A stretch of DNA of 64,000 nucleotides from Gonium pectorale (Eukaryota; Chlorophyta; Chlorophyceae; Chlamydomonadales; Volvocaceae), in NCBI GenBank assembly GCA_001584585.1, contig LSYV01000012.1:662171-726170 (forward strand). The letters are read 5' to 3'. Shown in pieces: positions 14,101-24,737 of this stretch. Within the stretch, counting starts at the first letter, position 1. Every line of letters starts with the position of its first letter. Both the position numbers and the translations under genes were made by a program. The notes under the pieces are model-generated. The model did not search any database. It was not told the DNA's origin and saw nothing but the letters and a program-made list of their open reading frames with translations.

Positions 14101-17100
14101 GCTGCAAGATGCCGGGCGTCATGCGACTCGGGTGGCAGTTGCACGGAGCACGAACCCCGTGCTGGTCCTCAGCTGCCCAAACAGTGTTCGCGAACGCTTG
14201 TCTTGAACCCCCTCGTGACCCCTTCGCGCAGCCCATGGGCAGCTCAGCGCGGCGCCAAGGCCGTCGCCGTACAATACGACGCGGATTCGGTTCCGGCGCC
14301 CGTGATGTCGATCCAGGACGCCGTACGAGCTGGATCCTTCTATCCTCTGGGCGCCCTCCTAGCGCCCATGGGAATGGCCAAGGGAGGCAGCTACGGTGGC
14401 ACCTCCGTAATCGCAGCCGCAGGTGGCCCCGCCGGCGGCGCCGCTGTCGACGCCGCCCTGGCGGCGGCCGGCGCGCCATCGGCCGCCGCAGCTGCAGCTG
14501 CTGCCCTAGGCGCGCCAGCGCCGGCGACACCGGCAGCGCCAGCAGAAACCGAAGCTATCCCATCCGCCGCTACGGGCGGCGCGGTCCGTGTGGTTTCGGG
14601 GCGGTACGGCACCCCCTCGCAGCTGCACTTCTACATGGAGACGCAGAGCGCGGTGGCATGGCCGGACGAGGACGGCTGCGTCGTGGTGCACAGCTCCTGT
14701 CAGGGTACTGACATGATCCAGGTACGGCAACCTGGTGCACAGTCGTACGACCGACTCTGCGGAAGTCCTCCGCAGCCCGTGTCCGCATCTCCGAGTTCCT
14801 GCGACCGGCATTGCGCCGAGTGTGTAGTCCGAGTGTGTAGTCCCGTACAAACGCCCGAGTTGGCCAGCCTCGGCAGCGACTCACCCATTACTCGGCCTGC
14901 CATTCGACGAAACACGGCCGCAAGATCGCATCGGACAGCTTCAGCAACAGCTCACGCACGGCGGCGCCTGGCGCTGGCGCACGTTAGAAAACACCGTCAG
15001 GGCGCCATGCGGCGCCCCTCCAGGGCACCTTTGCTTCGCAAGCGCTGTAGAGGCCTCACATCTCACCACCCCATCGGGCACCCCGCGGGGGGGGGGTGCG
15101 GGGCAGCCGATCGGCTACGGCCGTCGCAACCCTTGCACCACCCAACCCACTTACCCAACTTGCCCTACCAACCGATAACCGCCAGGCCGCCGTCGCCACG
15201 ATGCTGGGCCTGCCGCTGAACAAGGTCATCGCGCGGTGCCGCCGGGTGGGGGGCGGCTTCGGGGGCAAGGCCACGCTGGCGCGCCGTGTGGCGGCCGCGG
15301 CGGCGTCGGCGGCGGTCATCACGCGCCGACAAGTCAGGTACGGCCAGTGCTGTGCCCCCTCGCGTTTGGACCTTGCTCCTCACGGCAGCATCACGCCTCC
15401 GTGTCATGCGATGAGCGCGTACGGCAGTACCAAGAACGCGGCGCTCTACCGGTTATCTCATCCTCCAGGCCGCATGGATCCATAACAGCATCCACGCGAG
15501 ATAAAGACGCAAGGGCGCCCGGTGCCCTTACCTTGCGCTTCTGCGACCAATGAGCCTCTGATCCCTGGAGCCCCTTACCCTTCCCAGCTACCCGGTGCCC
15601 TTAACTCCTGTGCCGCAGGCTGAGTCTGTTCAGTTTTGTCTGGGGCCCATAGCCTGTTCGGTTTTGTCTGGGGCCCAGGGTCTGTTCGGTTTTGCCTGGG
15701 GACTGCTCGCGGGGCTGTGACGGGGTCGTGGCAGGACGATTACAGCGGCCTACGCCCCAAGCCCTCCAACAAAGAACCGAGGATGCCTTGCAACCCCTTG
15801 CCCCCGCAGGCTGCAAGTGCCCCGCAACGATGATTTTGTCATGAACGGTGGCCGCTGCGACGGCGACGTCTCCTACGTGGCCGTGGTCCGGGAGGAGGCG
15901 CCCGCCGGCTCCGACGCGGCGGATGAGGGCGGAGCGACCCGCGGGTCGACAAACCGCCTCCGGCTGTCCGCGCTCGACCTGCACGTCGTGCTGCGCGGCG
16001 GCGCCTACATGGACATCGCGTGGCTGGACGCCATGGGCATGCTCAACGCCATCACCGGCCTGTACGACATCCCTGCGTTCAGGTGGGGTGGGCGTGTGCA
16101 TACATCTATGCATGCGTGCGCTGCACACATGCTGTACGCCGTACACACACGCTGTACGATGACGGTTCGTAACGGAGCAGGGTCGAAACGGTTGTTGCAA
16201 GTACGTGTGGCGCGTGTGTACAGACGTGTACTGTACAAGTACGCCGAAACGAGCAGACGTGTGGCGCGTGTCTCGTTCGAGAGTTTGGGTTTGGTGATGA
16301 GGACCGTGCGGGGGTACGGGAGAGGTACGACATCCCAGCGTTCAAGCGGCGGCATGTGCGCGCTTCCGTACACATTATGGCGTATTCCGTACGCGGCGGA
16401 GTTTGGGGCGCGCAGAATGGCGGGATGCAAATGGGTAAAATTCGCGCAGAGCGAGCTGGGCCTGGGTTGTGTCTGATTCGCAAGGTTAGGTTTGGGTTAC
16501 GATGGCCATGCGGTGAGACGGCGGAGGTAACGGCGTGATGGAGGGGCCATGAGATAAGAGACATGCAATCTCAGATGCAGTGGCTAGCAGCTGAACGCGC
16601 CATGAGCCTGGCCGTGCTCTCCATTTATGCTGCAGGGCTGAGGTGGCGCTGGCGCGCTGCAACCTGCCGCCACGCACGGCCGTCCGCGCCCCCGGCGAGG
16701 CGGTCGGCACCCTGATCATTGAGCAGGTATGCGACGATGCCTGCGACGACAGGTCGCGTCAACTGGAGCCCCGCACCCGAATGCGCGCAAGGGTTCCTTT
16801 GGTTAAGACTGTGTCTCGGGTCCCGTTGGATCCAGATCATGGAGCACGTGGCGGCGGAGCTGGGCGTGGATCCGGAGACCTTCCGCCAAGACAACTTCCT
16901 TTCGGCGCCCAAGCCGCAGCCGGAGCCGGAGCCGGCAGCTCCAGAGGCAACGCCGGCGCCGACTTCCGCCGTGCAGGGTACCTCGGAGGAGCAGGCGACA
17001 GTCAGCAAGAAGGGCGACGCCGCCGCCGGTCAGGAGTCGTCTAAGCCAGTAGTGACGGCGGTCTCGGAGCCCGCCAAGCCTGCGCCGCAGGTACCCTACG

Positions 17101-20100
17101 TGCTGGTCGGGGTTTTACAGGCGATCTTCATGGACGTACCCGTATGGTCTCACGGAAACCTTGGGGATGCCCTTGGGTCCTGCCTCCTGCGGTTACGCAC
17201 TTGTGAGCTACAGGAGCGCTCGCTGGAGGCATTCACCAGCTGCAACCTCAGCACCCCACGCGTCCCTAGACGCCTGCAGGCGCTGCCCGGAATCGGTCGC
17301 AACCAACGCAGATGCGGCCACAGCCGACGTCAACCTGTGTCGACCTGGGCGATGGGTGGTCCCCCCCCCCCGCCCGTTAATGACCCAGGCGATGGGTGGT
17401 CCCGTTATTGAATGAGCATCCATGGTTTTATGGCACCCGATCGCGCTCCCCTCCGCAATGTCCCCCAGCCACTGAAAGGCGGTCGCGTTCCGCGACCCCA
17501 CCTCGCCCGTGCCTCCCGCACAGGCATCCGCCGACGCGGCCCCGGTGACGCCGCCGCCGCAGCTGCCGCCAATCCGCATGCCCCTGGGCAAGCTCATCCC
17601 CGCCCGCATGTTCACGCTGCCGGTGCTGTGGGAGAAGCTACAGCGGCAGGCGGACTGGGAGGGCATCAAGGTGCGTAGGGTGTTGGAGCGTGATGGAGCG
17701 GTGGAGGGTTTATGATGAGGAGCGGGAATAGCCTCGTGCGCCGTCCGCATGACGGGTCACGCATCATCCCAGCGCGCAGGCGTCCCGGGAAGCCCTCAAG
17801 TGGGTCGCTGGCCGTGTATGCAACGTGTGGTGTGTCCTTGCCTTTGCTCTCATGACACCCCACACAGGCCGAGGTGGCAGCCTTCAACGCAGCTAACCCC
17901 TGGCACAAGCGGGGCGTGGCCATGCTGCCCGCCAGGTGCGTCCCTCGGCCGCGTGGAGCAGCCACAGAGCTTGCGTTTGCTTATCTGGGCTATGTCCAGC
18001 CAGCCATACATATATCAGCCAGTTGCGGATTTTTTATCATGCGTTTTAGGGCGAGTGTGGGTGAGTGATGGAGACTAGGTACTGCGAGGTGAGGGCCATG
18101 TGTCGAAGACAAGCTGACGGCTCTGGCGGCGCCGCCATCTTTGGCACATGCCCCTCATAAACTGGCACGGAGGGCCGCGGCATGCTTTGCTCCTCTCCCA
18201 AGCCAAGTGCACGCCCATGCCAATGGGGCTCCTTGCATACAGCCTTGGGAGACCCCGCCGACGCTCCAGTCCCCTCCCTATCCCTGCCGTGTCGCCGTGT
18301 GGCGTGCGCGCCGGTACGGCGGCCCACCTTGCACGGCAGGTACGGAATGTACCGCGGTCGCAAGCCCGCGTACGTCAGCCTGCTGGCGGACGGCAGCGTG
18401 CAGGTTGCCACGCACGGAATCGAGATGGGGCAGGGCCTGTTCACCAAGGTCGCGCAGGTGGGGCGGGGCGGGTGGCCGCCATTGACTGCCTGGTGGAGAG
18501 CAGCTTCATCCTCGTGTGCGCTTCCGGGTGTGCAGTGCGTCAAGTTGGGGGGCGCGGGCTGAGTCTCGCAAGGCGGTAGGATTGCGTTGTGCGGGAGGGC
18601 AACATGAAGGAATGTGCCGGTTCATGAAAGGGAAGGTGGGCTGAGAAGGCGAGCGTGGGGCGTTGTTCGGGCGCGTTTGTTGGCATCAACCCCTGAAGGC
18701 AGTTGCATGCCCCTGGTCCGTGTGGGATACGGAGTCGGGAAAGGGGAATACAATGTGCGAGGAAGCGACATAGTTGCGTTTGGGTGGCTGAGTGGGGTGG
18801 CTTCTGGTGGGATTTGCGAGAGTGGCCGGAGTAAGTACCAGTCATAAGCAAACTTTGCCAGCTGCGGTGGCTGGGTGGCGGCAGCTACAGGCGGCTCGGG
18901 GCGGCTTAGGGGCGGCTCTGTGTTACTTTCCTTGGCCCGCCGTTGCGGAGCTTAGCTTATGATCACTCTGCCTGACCCCCTCCCTCGGCGCCATCGTGCT
19001 GCGCCGCCCCCAGGTGGCGAGTCAGACCCTGTCAGAGCTCCTGCCACCCGCTCGGAGGCCGCTGCCGCTCCAGTCCATCAGGTACGGCAGGGGCTAGACG
19101 CGCACGATACGTTGGTGCGGTTAACCGTCGGGCGACGACGTCCGGGCGATGGCGTGGCGGGTTTAGGGTAGAGGCGCGGGGTAGGTGCCTTGGCGCCTGG
19201 CGCACGTGCCTGGTGTGCAACGAACGGGTTTCTGAAGCTCAAGGCGCGGAGCCATGCCCGCTGGGTCGCGTCGCATGAATATTACGTTGCAACACTTTAC
19301 TCCCGGCCAGCATGTCGGAAGGGCCCCTCCCACACACACAACTGTTCAGGGACATCGCCCCTTCGACTGCCTCGGGAGCTGGGTCCTACACCGACGCCAT
19401 CACTTTCGCGCTTATGCTCGTCGTATGNNNNNNNNNNNNNNNNNNNNNNNNNNNNNNNNNNNNNNNNNNNNNNNNNNNNNNNNNNNNNNNNNNNNNNNNN
19501 NNNNNNNNNNNNNNNNNNNNNNNNNNNNNNNNNNNNNNNNNNNNNNNNNNNNNNNNNNNNNNNNNNNNNNNNNNNNNNNNNNNNNNNNNNNNNNNNNNNN
19601 NNNNNNNNNNNNNNNNNNNNNNNNNNNNNNNNNNNNNNNNNNNNNNNNNNNNNNNNNNNNNNNNNNNNNNNNNNNNNNNNNNNNNNNNNNNNNNNNNNNN
19701 NNNNNNNNNNNNNNNNNNNNNNNNNNNNNNNNNNNNNNNNNNNNNNNNNNNNNNNNNNNNNNNNNNNNNNNNNNNNNNNNNNNNNNNNNNNNNNNNNNNN
19801 NNNNNNNNNNNNNNNNNNNNNNNNNNNNNNNNNNNNNNNNNNNNNNNNNNNNNTGGCTGGGACTTGACCGGCAGCATCAAGCATGCAACTTGCCTGCCCG
19901 GCGCTGAGGGGCGATTCCTTGCTCCATGACACCATGTTACTCGCAACCCACCCCGTCCCCTGCTTTGGGCGCCCCCCCCCCCACATACACAGAAAGCGAT
20001 CCCCAAAATGGCGGGTCGCGAGGACTACGGCCTTGTGGTGAGGCAGCCGGGTTAATGGGGTCCACGGTGATGGGGACGTACGTGTTGGGGAGATGCCGGG

Positions 20101-22253
20101 GGAGGCGCAATCACTGGTCAGGTGGGCCTGCCGTGCTTTGCAGCCGTGTCGTACAGCTACCGCCGCGTGCGATGTATGCGATGCCGGGGGCTCGGCAGCG
20201 GCCCCTCGCACTGCTCGCGCCAACCCCGCCCAGATCGTGCTGGGCCCTGTCCCTATCCCCGTCATGATGGCGGGGCTGTGAATCCCCCCTCTCCCCTCTC
20301 CCTGCCAATCTCGTCGCAATCCGCCACCCACTCCGCGCTGCCGTGCGCGTCATGCATCCCCGTCCCTCCCCGCAGGACCTGCTGAACACGTTCAAGATGG
20401 GATTCGGCGGTCACATGGTGAGTGATTGGCCCTCTCTTGGCGCCATGTCTTCGGTAAGAGACGGTGGGTACGTGGCGTGGAGAGGGCGGCCCGGCGTGCG
20501 GGAAGGAGCCGCTTCGGTGCTGTTGCCGTTGCAGAACGCCCGCATCCCAGCACTCGCAATCAAGTGTATCGCCCTGCAGCAGTCAGCTTCCCGCGGGCCC
20601 AGCGGCCTGACCTGTTTCCATCCAGCGGCCTGACCTGTTTCCATGTCTGACTATCCTGTCAGTCCTCTGTGCACAGGCTGTGCAGAGCAGCTTTCATCAT
20701 GGCTATGCCTCTCTGCCGCCCACCGTGTGCCCCTCTCCGCGTCGAGACACCCATTCCCATCCCGACCCGCCATAGTCTGACCCCGATCTCCAACCCCCGT
20801 GTGTCAGGTCCCGCTGTCGGCCTTCGCGTGGGGCGGCCAGGCCGACCTGCCAGAGAGCTCCGGGCCCGAGGGGCCCGCCCCCGGGGACATCATGTACCAC
20901 GTGTTCGGGGTGGCGCTGGCGGTGGCCGAGGTGAGGGGCAGGGGCAAGGGGGGAGCTGCAGGAGGAGGGGGGGGGGGTTACGGGCGGTTGATGAGGAGAG
21001 GGCGTGGAAAGGCGTGGAAAGGGTCTTTGCACGGCGGGGTACACAAGCGCAAGGATCGGGGCTTGGAGCTGGGTCGAGCCATGCGGCGATAGGGGCAAGC
21101 AGCAAATCGGCAGATAACCATTAACCTCTCAACTACCATGTGCCAACCGTCAACCGCCGCCAGGTTGACGTGCTGACCGGCGAGCGGCGCGTGCTGCGCT
21201 CCGACGTCATGTTTGACCTGGGCCGCCCGGTTAACCCCGCCGTGGACCTGGGGCAGGTATGTGCACTGTACGACAGGGTGTGTTGTGACGAGCCGTACTG
21301 TTTCGTCTAGTCATCCGAGCCCGTGGCAGCGGTCGCCATGTGTAACGGGCAGCGAACCGAACCTCTTGCTTATCTAGCAGGCCGCTATGCAGCGGCGATA
21401 AACGGCGGTGCCTCTCCCCGTTAACGCCCAGCATCCTCCATCCTCGCGCTTGTGACAACATCTGTTGCCCTGCGGGACCCGTGCACTCGCAGGTTGAGGG
21501 CGCGTTCGTTCAGGGCCTGGGCATGATGCTGTCCGAGAAGGCCGAGTACGACAGTACGACGGGCTCGCTCGTACAGAACAGCACGTGGAGCTACAAGCCG
21601 CCCGCGGCATCCTGCGTGCCCGCCACGTTCAACGTGACGCTCCTCAAGGACGCGCCCCTGGCGTCGGCGGTGAGGCGTGCGGAGGCTGGAAGGTGCACCT
21701 GACACCCTGCTCGGTGTGCCCTTCTCCTTTGGACGGGAACGCGAACCGGTCTGTTTGCATTTCCACCAGGACGGTCTCATAGGAGTTTGCCGCGATGTTC
21801 CTAACAGTGCGGGCACCAGGGGACTGAAGGTCCTAGGTTCCCGGATCACGTGCCTTGATTCGTATCGTCGTTTTGTCCTAACCTGCAGTTCGGTACCTTC
21901 CTCGAGCACTCAGGTACCCTCCCTTCCCTGCTCCCATCACTGCCCCGCTGCCCGCGAAGCTGCCCCTGGGCGCCAAGGCCTGCGGCGAGCCGCCACTGCT
22001 GCTGTCCTCGGTAGCCCTCATGGCGCTGCAGCGGGCCACGCAGGCGGGCAGGCGGGAGGCCGCAGCTCGGCTGCGGGCGAGCGCCAAACCCCACCCTGGC
22101 GCGGGCGCGGCCGCGAGCGGCGCCGGGGCCGAGGACGCGGGCAGCGGCGGAGAGGGCTTTGTGCCGCTGCTGGCGCCCGCGACAGTGGAGCGCGTGCGGG
22201 CGGCTTGCGGCCCCTGGAGCGCCGCGGAGCTGCTAGCGGCGAAGCTGCAGTAA
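8126..22253 (+). CDS. Plant-type aldehyde oxidase (xanthine dehydrogenase family), Mo/FAD/2Fe-2S
   Basis: Oxidises aldehydes or N-heterocycles at a molybdopterin centre, passing electrons through two 2Fe-2S clusters and FAD. Exons: 8126-8221, 8441-8510, 8786-8905, 9300-9706, 10236-10355, 10667-10855, 10979-11008, 11537-11755, 12066-12138, 12425-12618, 12776-13348, 13566-13888, 14232-14721, 15186-15337, 15810-16082, 16636-16726, 16836-17090, 17524-17670, 17868-17935, 18340-18457, 19014-19081, then 20376-20417, 20808-20930, 21164-21256, 21493-21669, 21960-22253. Phases agree throughout except across the gap, which hides at least one exon. Order: CGEGGCGAC and NSCLAP; CGYCTPG and LCRCTGYRP; FAD motif VAGNTGHGVFKD and VGGNLAL; Mo domain RRVGGGFGGKA, AVRAPGEAVG, MGQGLFTKVAQ, catalytic Glu in KACGEPPLLL. 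RRVGGGFGGKA and RAPGE resemble plant aldehyde oxidases (abscisic/indole aldehyde type) rather than xanthine dehydrogenase. About 1,600 residues versus a usual 1,330-1,370, because of low-complexity inserts. An in-frame ATG at 8090 is an alternative start. Confidence 0.9.
9390..9620 (+). repeat. Gly/Asn/His/Cys-rich coding repeat inside the 2Fe-2S domain
   Basis: Within exon 4 of the aldehyde oxidase an irregular GGCAACGG/CACGGCAACGG-type repeat encodes blocks such as CQGNGHGHGNGNGTCQ. It lies between the CGYC and CRC cluster ligands, stretching their spacing from the canonical 31 residues (family knowledge) to 108. The reading frame stays open and the flanking ligands are intact, so it is a translated insertion and not an intron: no GT-AG pair with compatible phase is evident inside it. 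Confidence 0.8.
15624..15702 (+). repeat. Short tandem repeat in aldehyde oxidase intron
   Basis: Three imperfect copies of a unit containing CTGTTCGGTTTTGTCTGGGG lie back to back in the intron between exons 15186-15337 and 15810-16082. The copies differ by single substitutions. There is no coding potential. Confidence 0.75.
19338..19427 (-). repeat. Inverted copy of the dispersed PAO2-intron repeat, abutting gap
   Basis: Read on the minus strand, this stretch matches the repeat arrayed at 37746-38648: it contains CATACGACGAGCATAAGCGC followed by the GTAGGACCCAGCTC and AGTCGAAGGGG blocks. It runs directly into the run of N. It lies in an intron of the aldehyde oxidase, so the unresolved gap is probably repeat sequence of the same family. 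Confidence 0.75.
19428..19853. other. Assembly gap (426 N) inside the aldehyde oxidase gene
   Basis: Unknown bases. Exon 19014-19081 ends in phase 2 while the next recognised exon, 20376-20417, starts in phase 0. At least one exon carrying part of the molybdenum domain (the region equivalent to plant QSDT...GGFTAGSTTSE) must therefore lie in or near the gap. Confidence 0.95.
20600..20644 (+). repeat. 22-bp tandem duplication
   Basis: The unit CAGCGGCCTGACCTGTTTCC (plus AT) occurs twice, separated by one base, in an aldehyde oxidase intron. It is non-coding. Confidence 0.7.
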
Positions 22254-22896
22254 GGTACGGTAGTTCGGAATGGCGTTGGCTTCCTGCCTTTAGTTGACTC
22301 TGTTTCTGTCCGGGTAGACAACCGGTAAGGGAGTAGGGAGTAGGCAATGCATGGGCAGGTATCCGCCTGCGTGCTGCATGGGCACTGGAACGGTGGCGGG
22401 CACCGGAGCGGGCACTTCGAGGTCAGTGGGAGTGTGGGGGTGTGCGATCGGAGGTGGGGCGGATCAGTGGGCGCGGTGGCAGGACACCATGGCCCCCTTC
22501 AAGAGATAGAGGCTCAGACCCCCATGCCGCCCTTCCCTTGACCCCGGTGCGTGGCGCAGGTAGTGTGGCTCAAGGATGGGTGGTCCGCTTACGCGCGCGT
22601 CTGCACTGGAGCGCTCGTACAACTGTCAAGGCATGCCGTAATGCTTAGTTCCCAGGTCCCCAAGTATGATTCGTAAATACCCGTACATGGCTGTTCGTGG
22701 TGCCCTAGTGAGCGCCGTACACGTGAAGCGATGCACCGTGCAAGTGGTGGAGTGCGAGGCGCGTGATTATGGCGGGCATCGGAGCGAGCCGCAGCTGTGC
22801 GCCTGGGCCAGACGAGGGGCCAGACGAGGGGCCAGACGAGAGGGTGGTCGCCTAGCGGCCTAGGCAGCACGCGCACGAGGTAGGTCGCATGCCCTG

Positions 22897-22930
22897 TCGT
22901 GCTACGGCTTCGTACAAAGCCGTAGCACGA
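22897..22930. repeat. Perfect 14-bp inverted repeat (hairpin)
   Basis: Arms TCGTGCTACGGCTT and AAGCCGTAGCACGA flank a 6-base loop. It lies 0.65 kb downstream of the aldehyde oxidase stop, probably within its 3' UTR, where it would fold in RNA. Confidence 0.8.
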
Positions 22931-23480
22931 TCCGTGATCCAGGTGGTAAGCGCTGGTAGCGTCAACGTGGTGTCCGGTGCGACAGCATGTGGTGTGTCGG
23001 GGAGTGTGGGCTGGCATCCGTGCGCATGCGCGGGCATGCCAGGACCGACCAAGATCGTAGTTACAGGTTACATGGTACACGTCCGCCAAAGCTGGGGGGC
23101 GCCATGGAAGAATTGCGAGCAGTTGCCGTCTGGCGCCGAAGAATGGAGTGCGAAAGGGCGTATTGTTGTCAGTGCGTTGTTGATCCGTATGGCTCGGATG
23201 GGCGTTCGGTGAGGAAGCCCCGAAGTGCAGGTCCTACTGTAGGTGAACCCTTGGGGTACTCATTTCACATGGTGGCCGACATTTAGGAACCCGACCGCCG
23301 GGGTTTGTTTTGCGGCTTTGCATGCTGCTGACATACCGGTAGAGGTCTGGGTACGTACCCGCCCCGGGTCAAGTGTTATGAGGCCCACGGCGTAGACGCT
23401 AGCGTTGTCAGGGCAAGCTGGCATGGGCCCGCGAGTGCGCGCTGGGTATGGTTTTGCGGTCCAGGGTCGTGCGGTAACGC

Positions 23481-23485
23481 TGTAA
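23481..23485 (+). terminator. Candidate TGTAA poly(A) signal for aldehyde oxidase
   Basis: TGTAA is the usual poly(A) signal of volvocine algae. This is the first plus-strand copy I found after the stop codon at 22253, which would give a 3' UTR of about 1.2 kb. The pentamer is short and can occur by chance. Confidence 0.35.
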
Positions 23486-23499
23486 GGTCGAAAGGACAG

Positions 23500-23504
23500 T
23501 TACA
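23500..23504 (-). terminator. Candidate TGTAA poly(A) signal for PAO1
   Basis: On the minus strand this reads TGTAA, 1.2 kb beyond the PAO1 stop and only 14 bp from the plus-strand signal of the converging aldehyde oxidase. The assignment rests on orientation and on the pentamer alone. Confidence 0.35.
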
Positions 23505-24737
23505 GCCACCGTTGGCGCGTTTGTCTTGTCTGTGAAGCCGCAGCGAAGCGCCGCTGGTGCGAGAGATGCGGTCGTCCGGCTGTTAAAAAGCATATACATC
23601 TGACAGGAGGCCATGGGCAACAGAAGCGAGTAGGGCAAAGAAGAGGGACACGGGAAGAAGCCAGATAGGCAGCGGCAATGATGAAGCGGGGTAGGACACG
23701 TGAGCCCGCCCTGGGCTGAGCAGCCGTAGAAGGTACCACAGAAGTTCGCTTTGCCTAATGCGGCGCCTCTGGCCCCGTCGCTTTACTGCCTCCCTAGTGC
23801 ATTACCGCAGCCGGACGGTTGCAACTATCAACGGCCAGAGTTGAAGAACGACACCAACGGTTCTCAGCCGCACGACAGTTGGCGGAGGAAACGGGAAACT
23901 CGCAGCCTTTGCTGCATCCTCGCACACAGCAACCCCATCAGCGGCGGCAGCGCAACAATGCCTCTTGCTCGTGCACAGGTGTCCCACTGCACACGCGTGT
24001 GACCCACAGGGCAGCACCCAACCAGCACGACGTCGACGCCGTTGAAGCCAAGCTTGGCGCCAGTGCACACACCCCATCACTCCCCCCTCAACTCCCCGCC
24101 TTGCCCTCTACCGTACCCTCACCACGACACCAACCACGAGGTTTAGCATCATAGTTACGTGGCCAAACCAAGGCCAGATGCAATGGCCGCCTCCCGAAAG
24201 GGCGACGCGGATTACGGCACTCTGCTCTGCAACCCTAACTCTCAACAGTACTGCACCTGGCAACTAACCATGCATACCGATCGACTGCTATAATCTGCAC
24301 GCTTCGACCCAATGCCTGCAGTCATAGAACACCCATAAATGACATGTATATGAAGAAGGAAACATGAAAGTGAGTTGGCATCCTAATTCGCCGGCCGCAC
24401 GAACCCTACACGCATGTATCACGCGACTGCCGGCACAAAAACACGGCTCACGCGGCAACCAAGCGTAGCACCGCCTGGCGCTCCTCTCCTGGTCACCAAA
24501 AAATTACCATCCGCTGATAGCGCTGCCCGATACGAGAGTGAACACGAGCCACCTCGAGACCTCTCCCGGTGGCCGCTACTGCACTTGGAACAGGTCCGGG
24601 GGCCCTCTCGGTCCATCTACTAGAGTCCAGCGCGGGACCTATGCCGGCCGCTGCGCGCAGCCTCCCCTCAGTTCTTCTCGGGCATGAAAAACGCCTCCCC
24701 CCGGCGCCTCTCGGACACGTGGGCCACCTCGCCTCCC

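Larger units (their letters stand above)
22254..24737. other. Convergent 3' region between aldehyde oxidase and PAO1; no gene seen
   Basis: About 2.5 kb without a recognisable gene separates the stop codons of two converging genes. It should hold both 3' UTRs. It contains TGTAA signals on both strands near 23480-23504, a perfect hairpin at 22897-22930, and a 12-bp GGCCAGACGAGG tandem repeat near 22807-22842. The open frames in it are short, arginine- or proline-rich, and match no family known to me. Confidence 0.6.

Noticed and set aside
20139..20282. Possible extra aldehyde oxidase exon after CTTTGCAG
   Set aside because: The phase could fit, but neither frame resembles the molybdenum domain expected here, so it was not included.
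19190..20331. Long open frames across the N run
   Set aside because: They are kept open only by unknown bases, and the real sequence on both sides is intron or repeat.
8126..22253. Xanthine dehydrogenase as the identity of the large Mo enzyme
   Set aside because: Motifs RRVGGGFGGKA and RAPGE match plant aldehyde oxidases, whereas xanthine dehydrogenases usually have GGGFGGKE and RGFGGPQ-type sequence. The gap prevents a full check.
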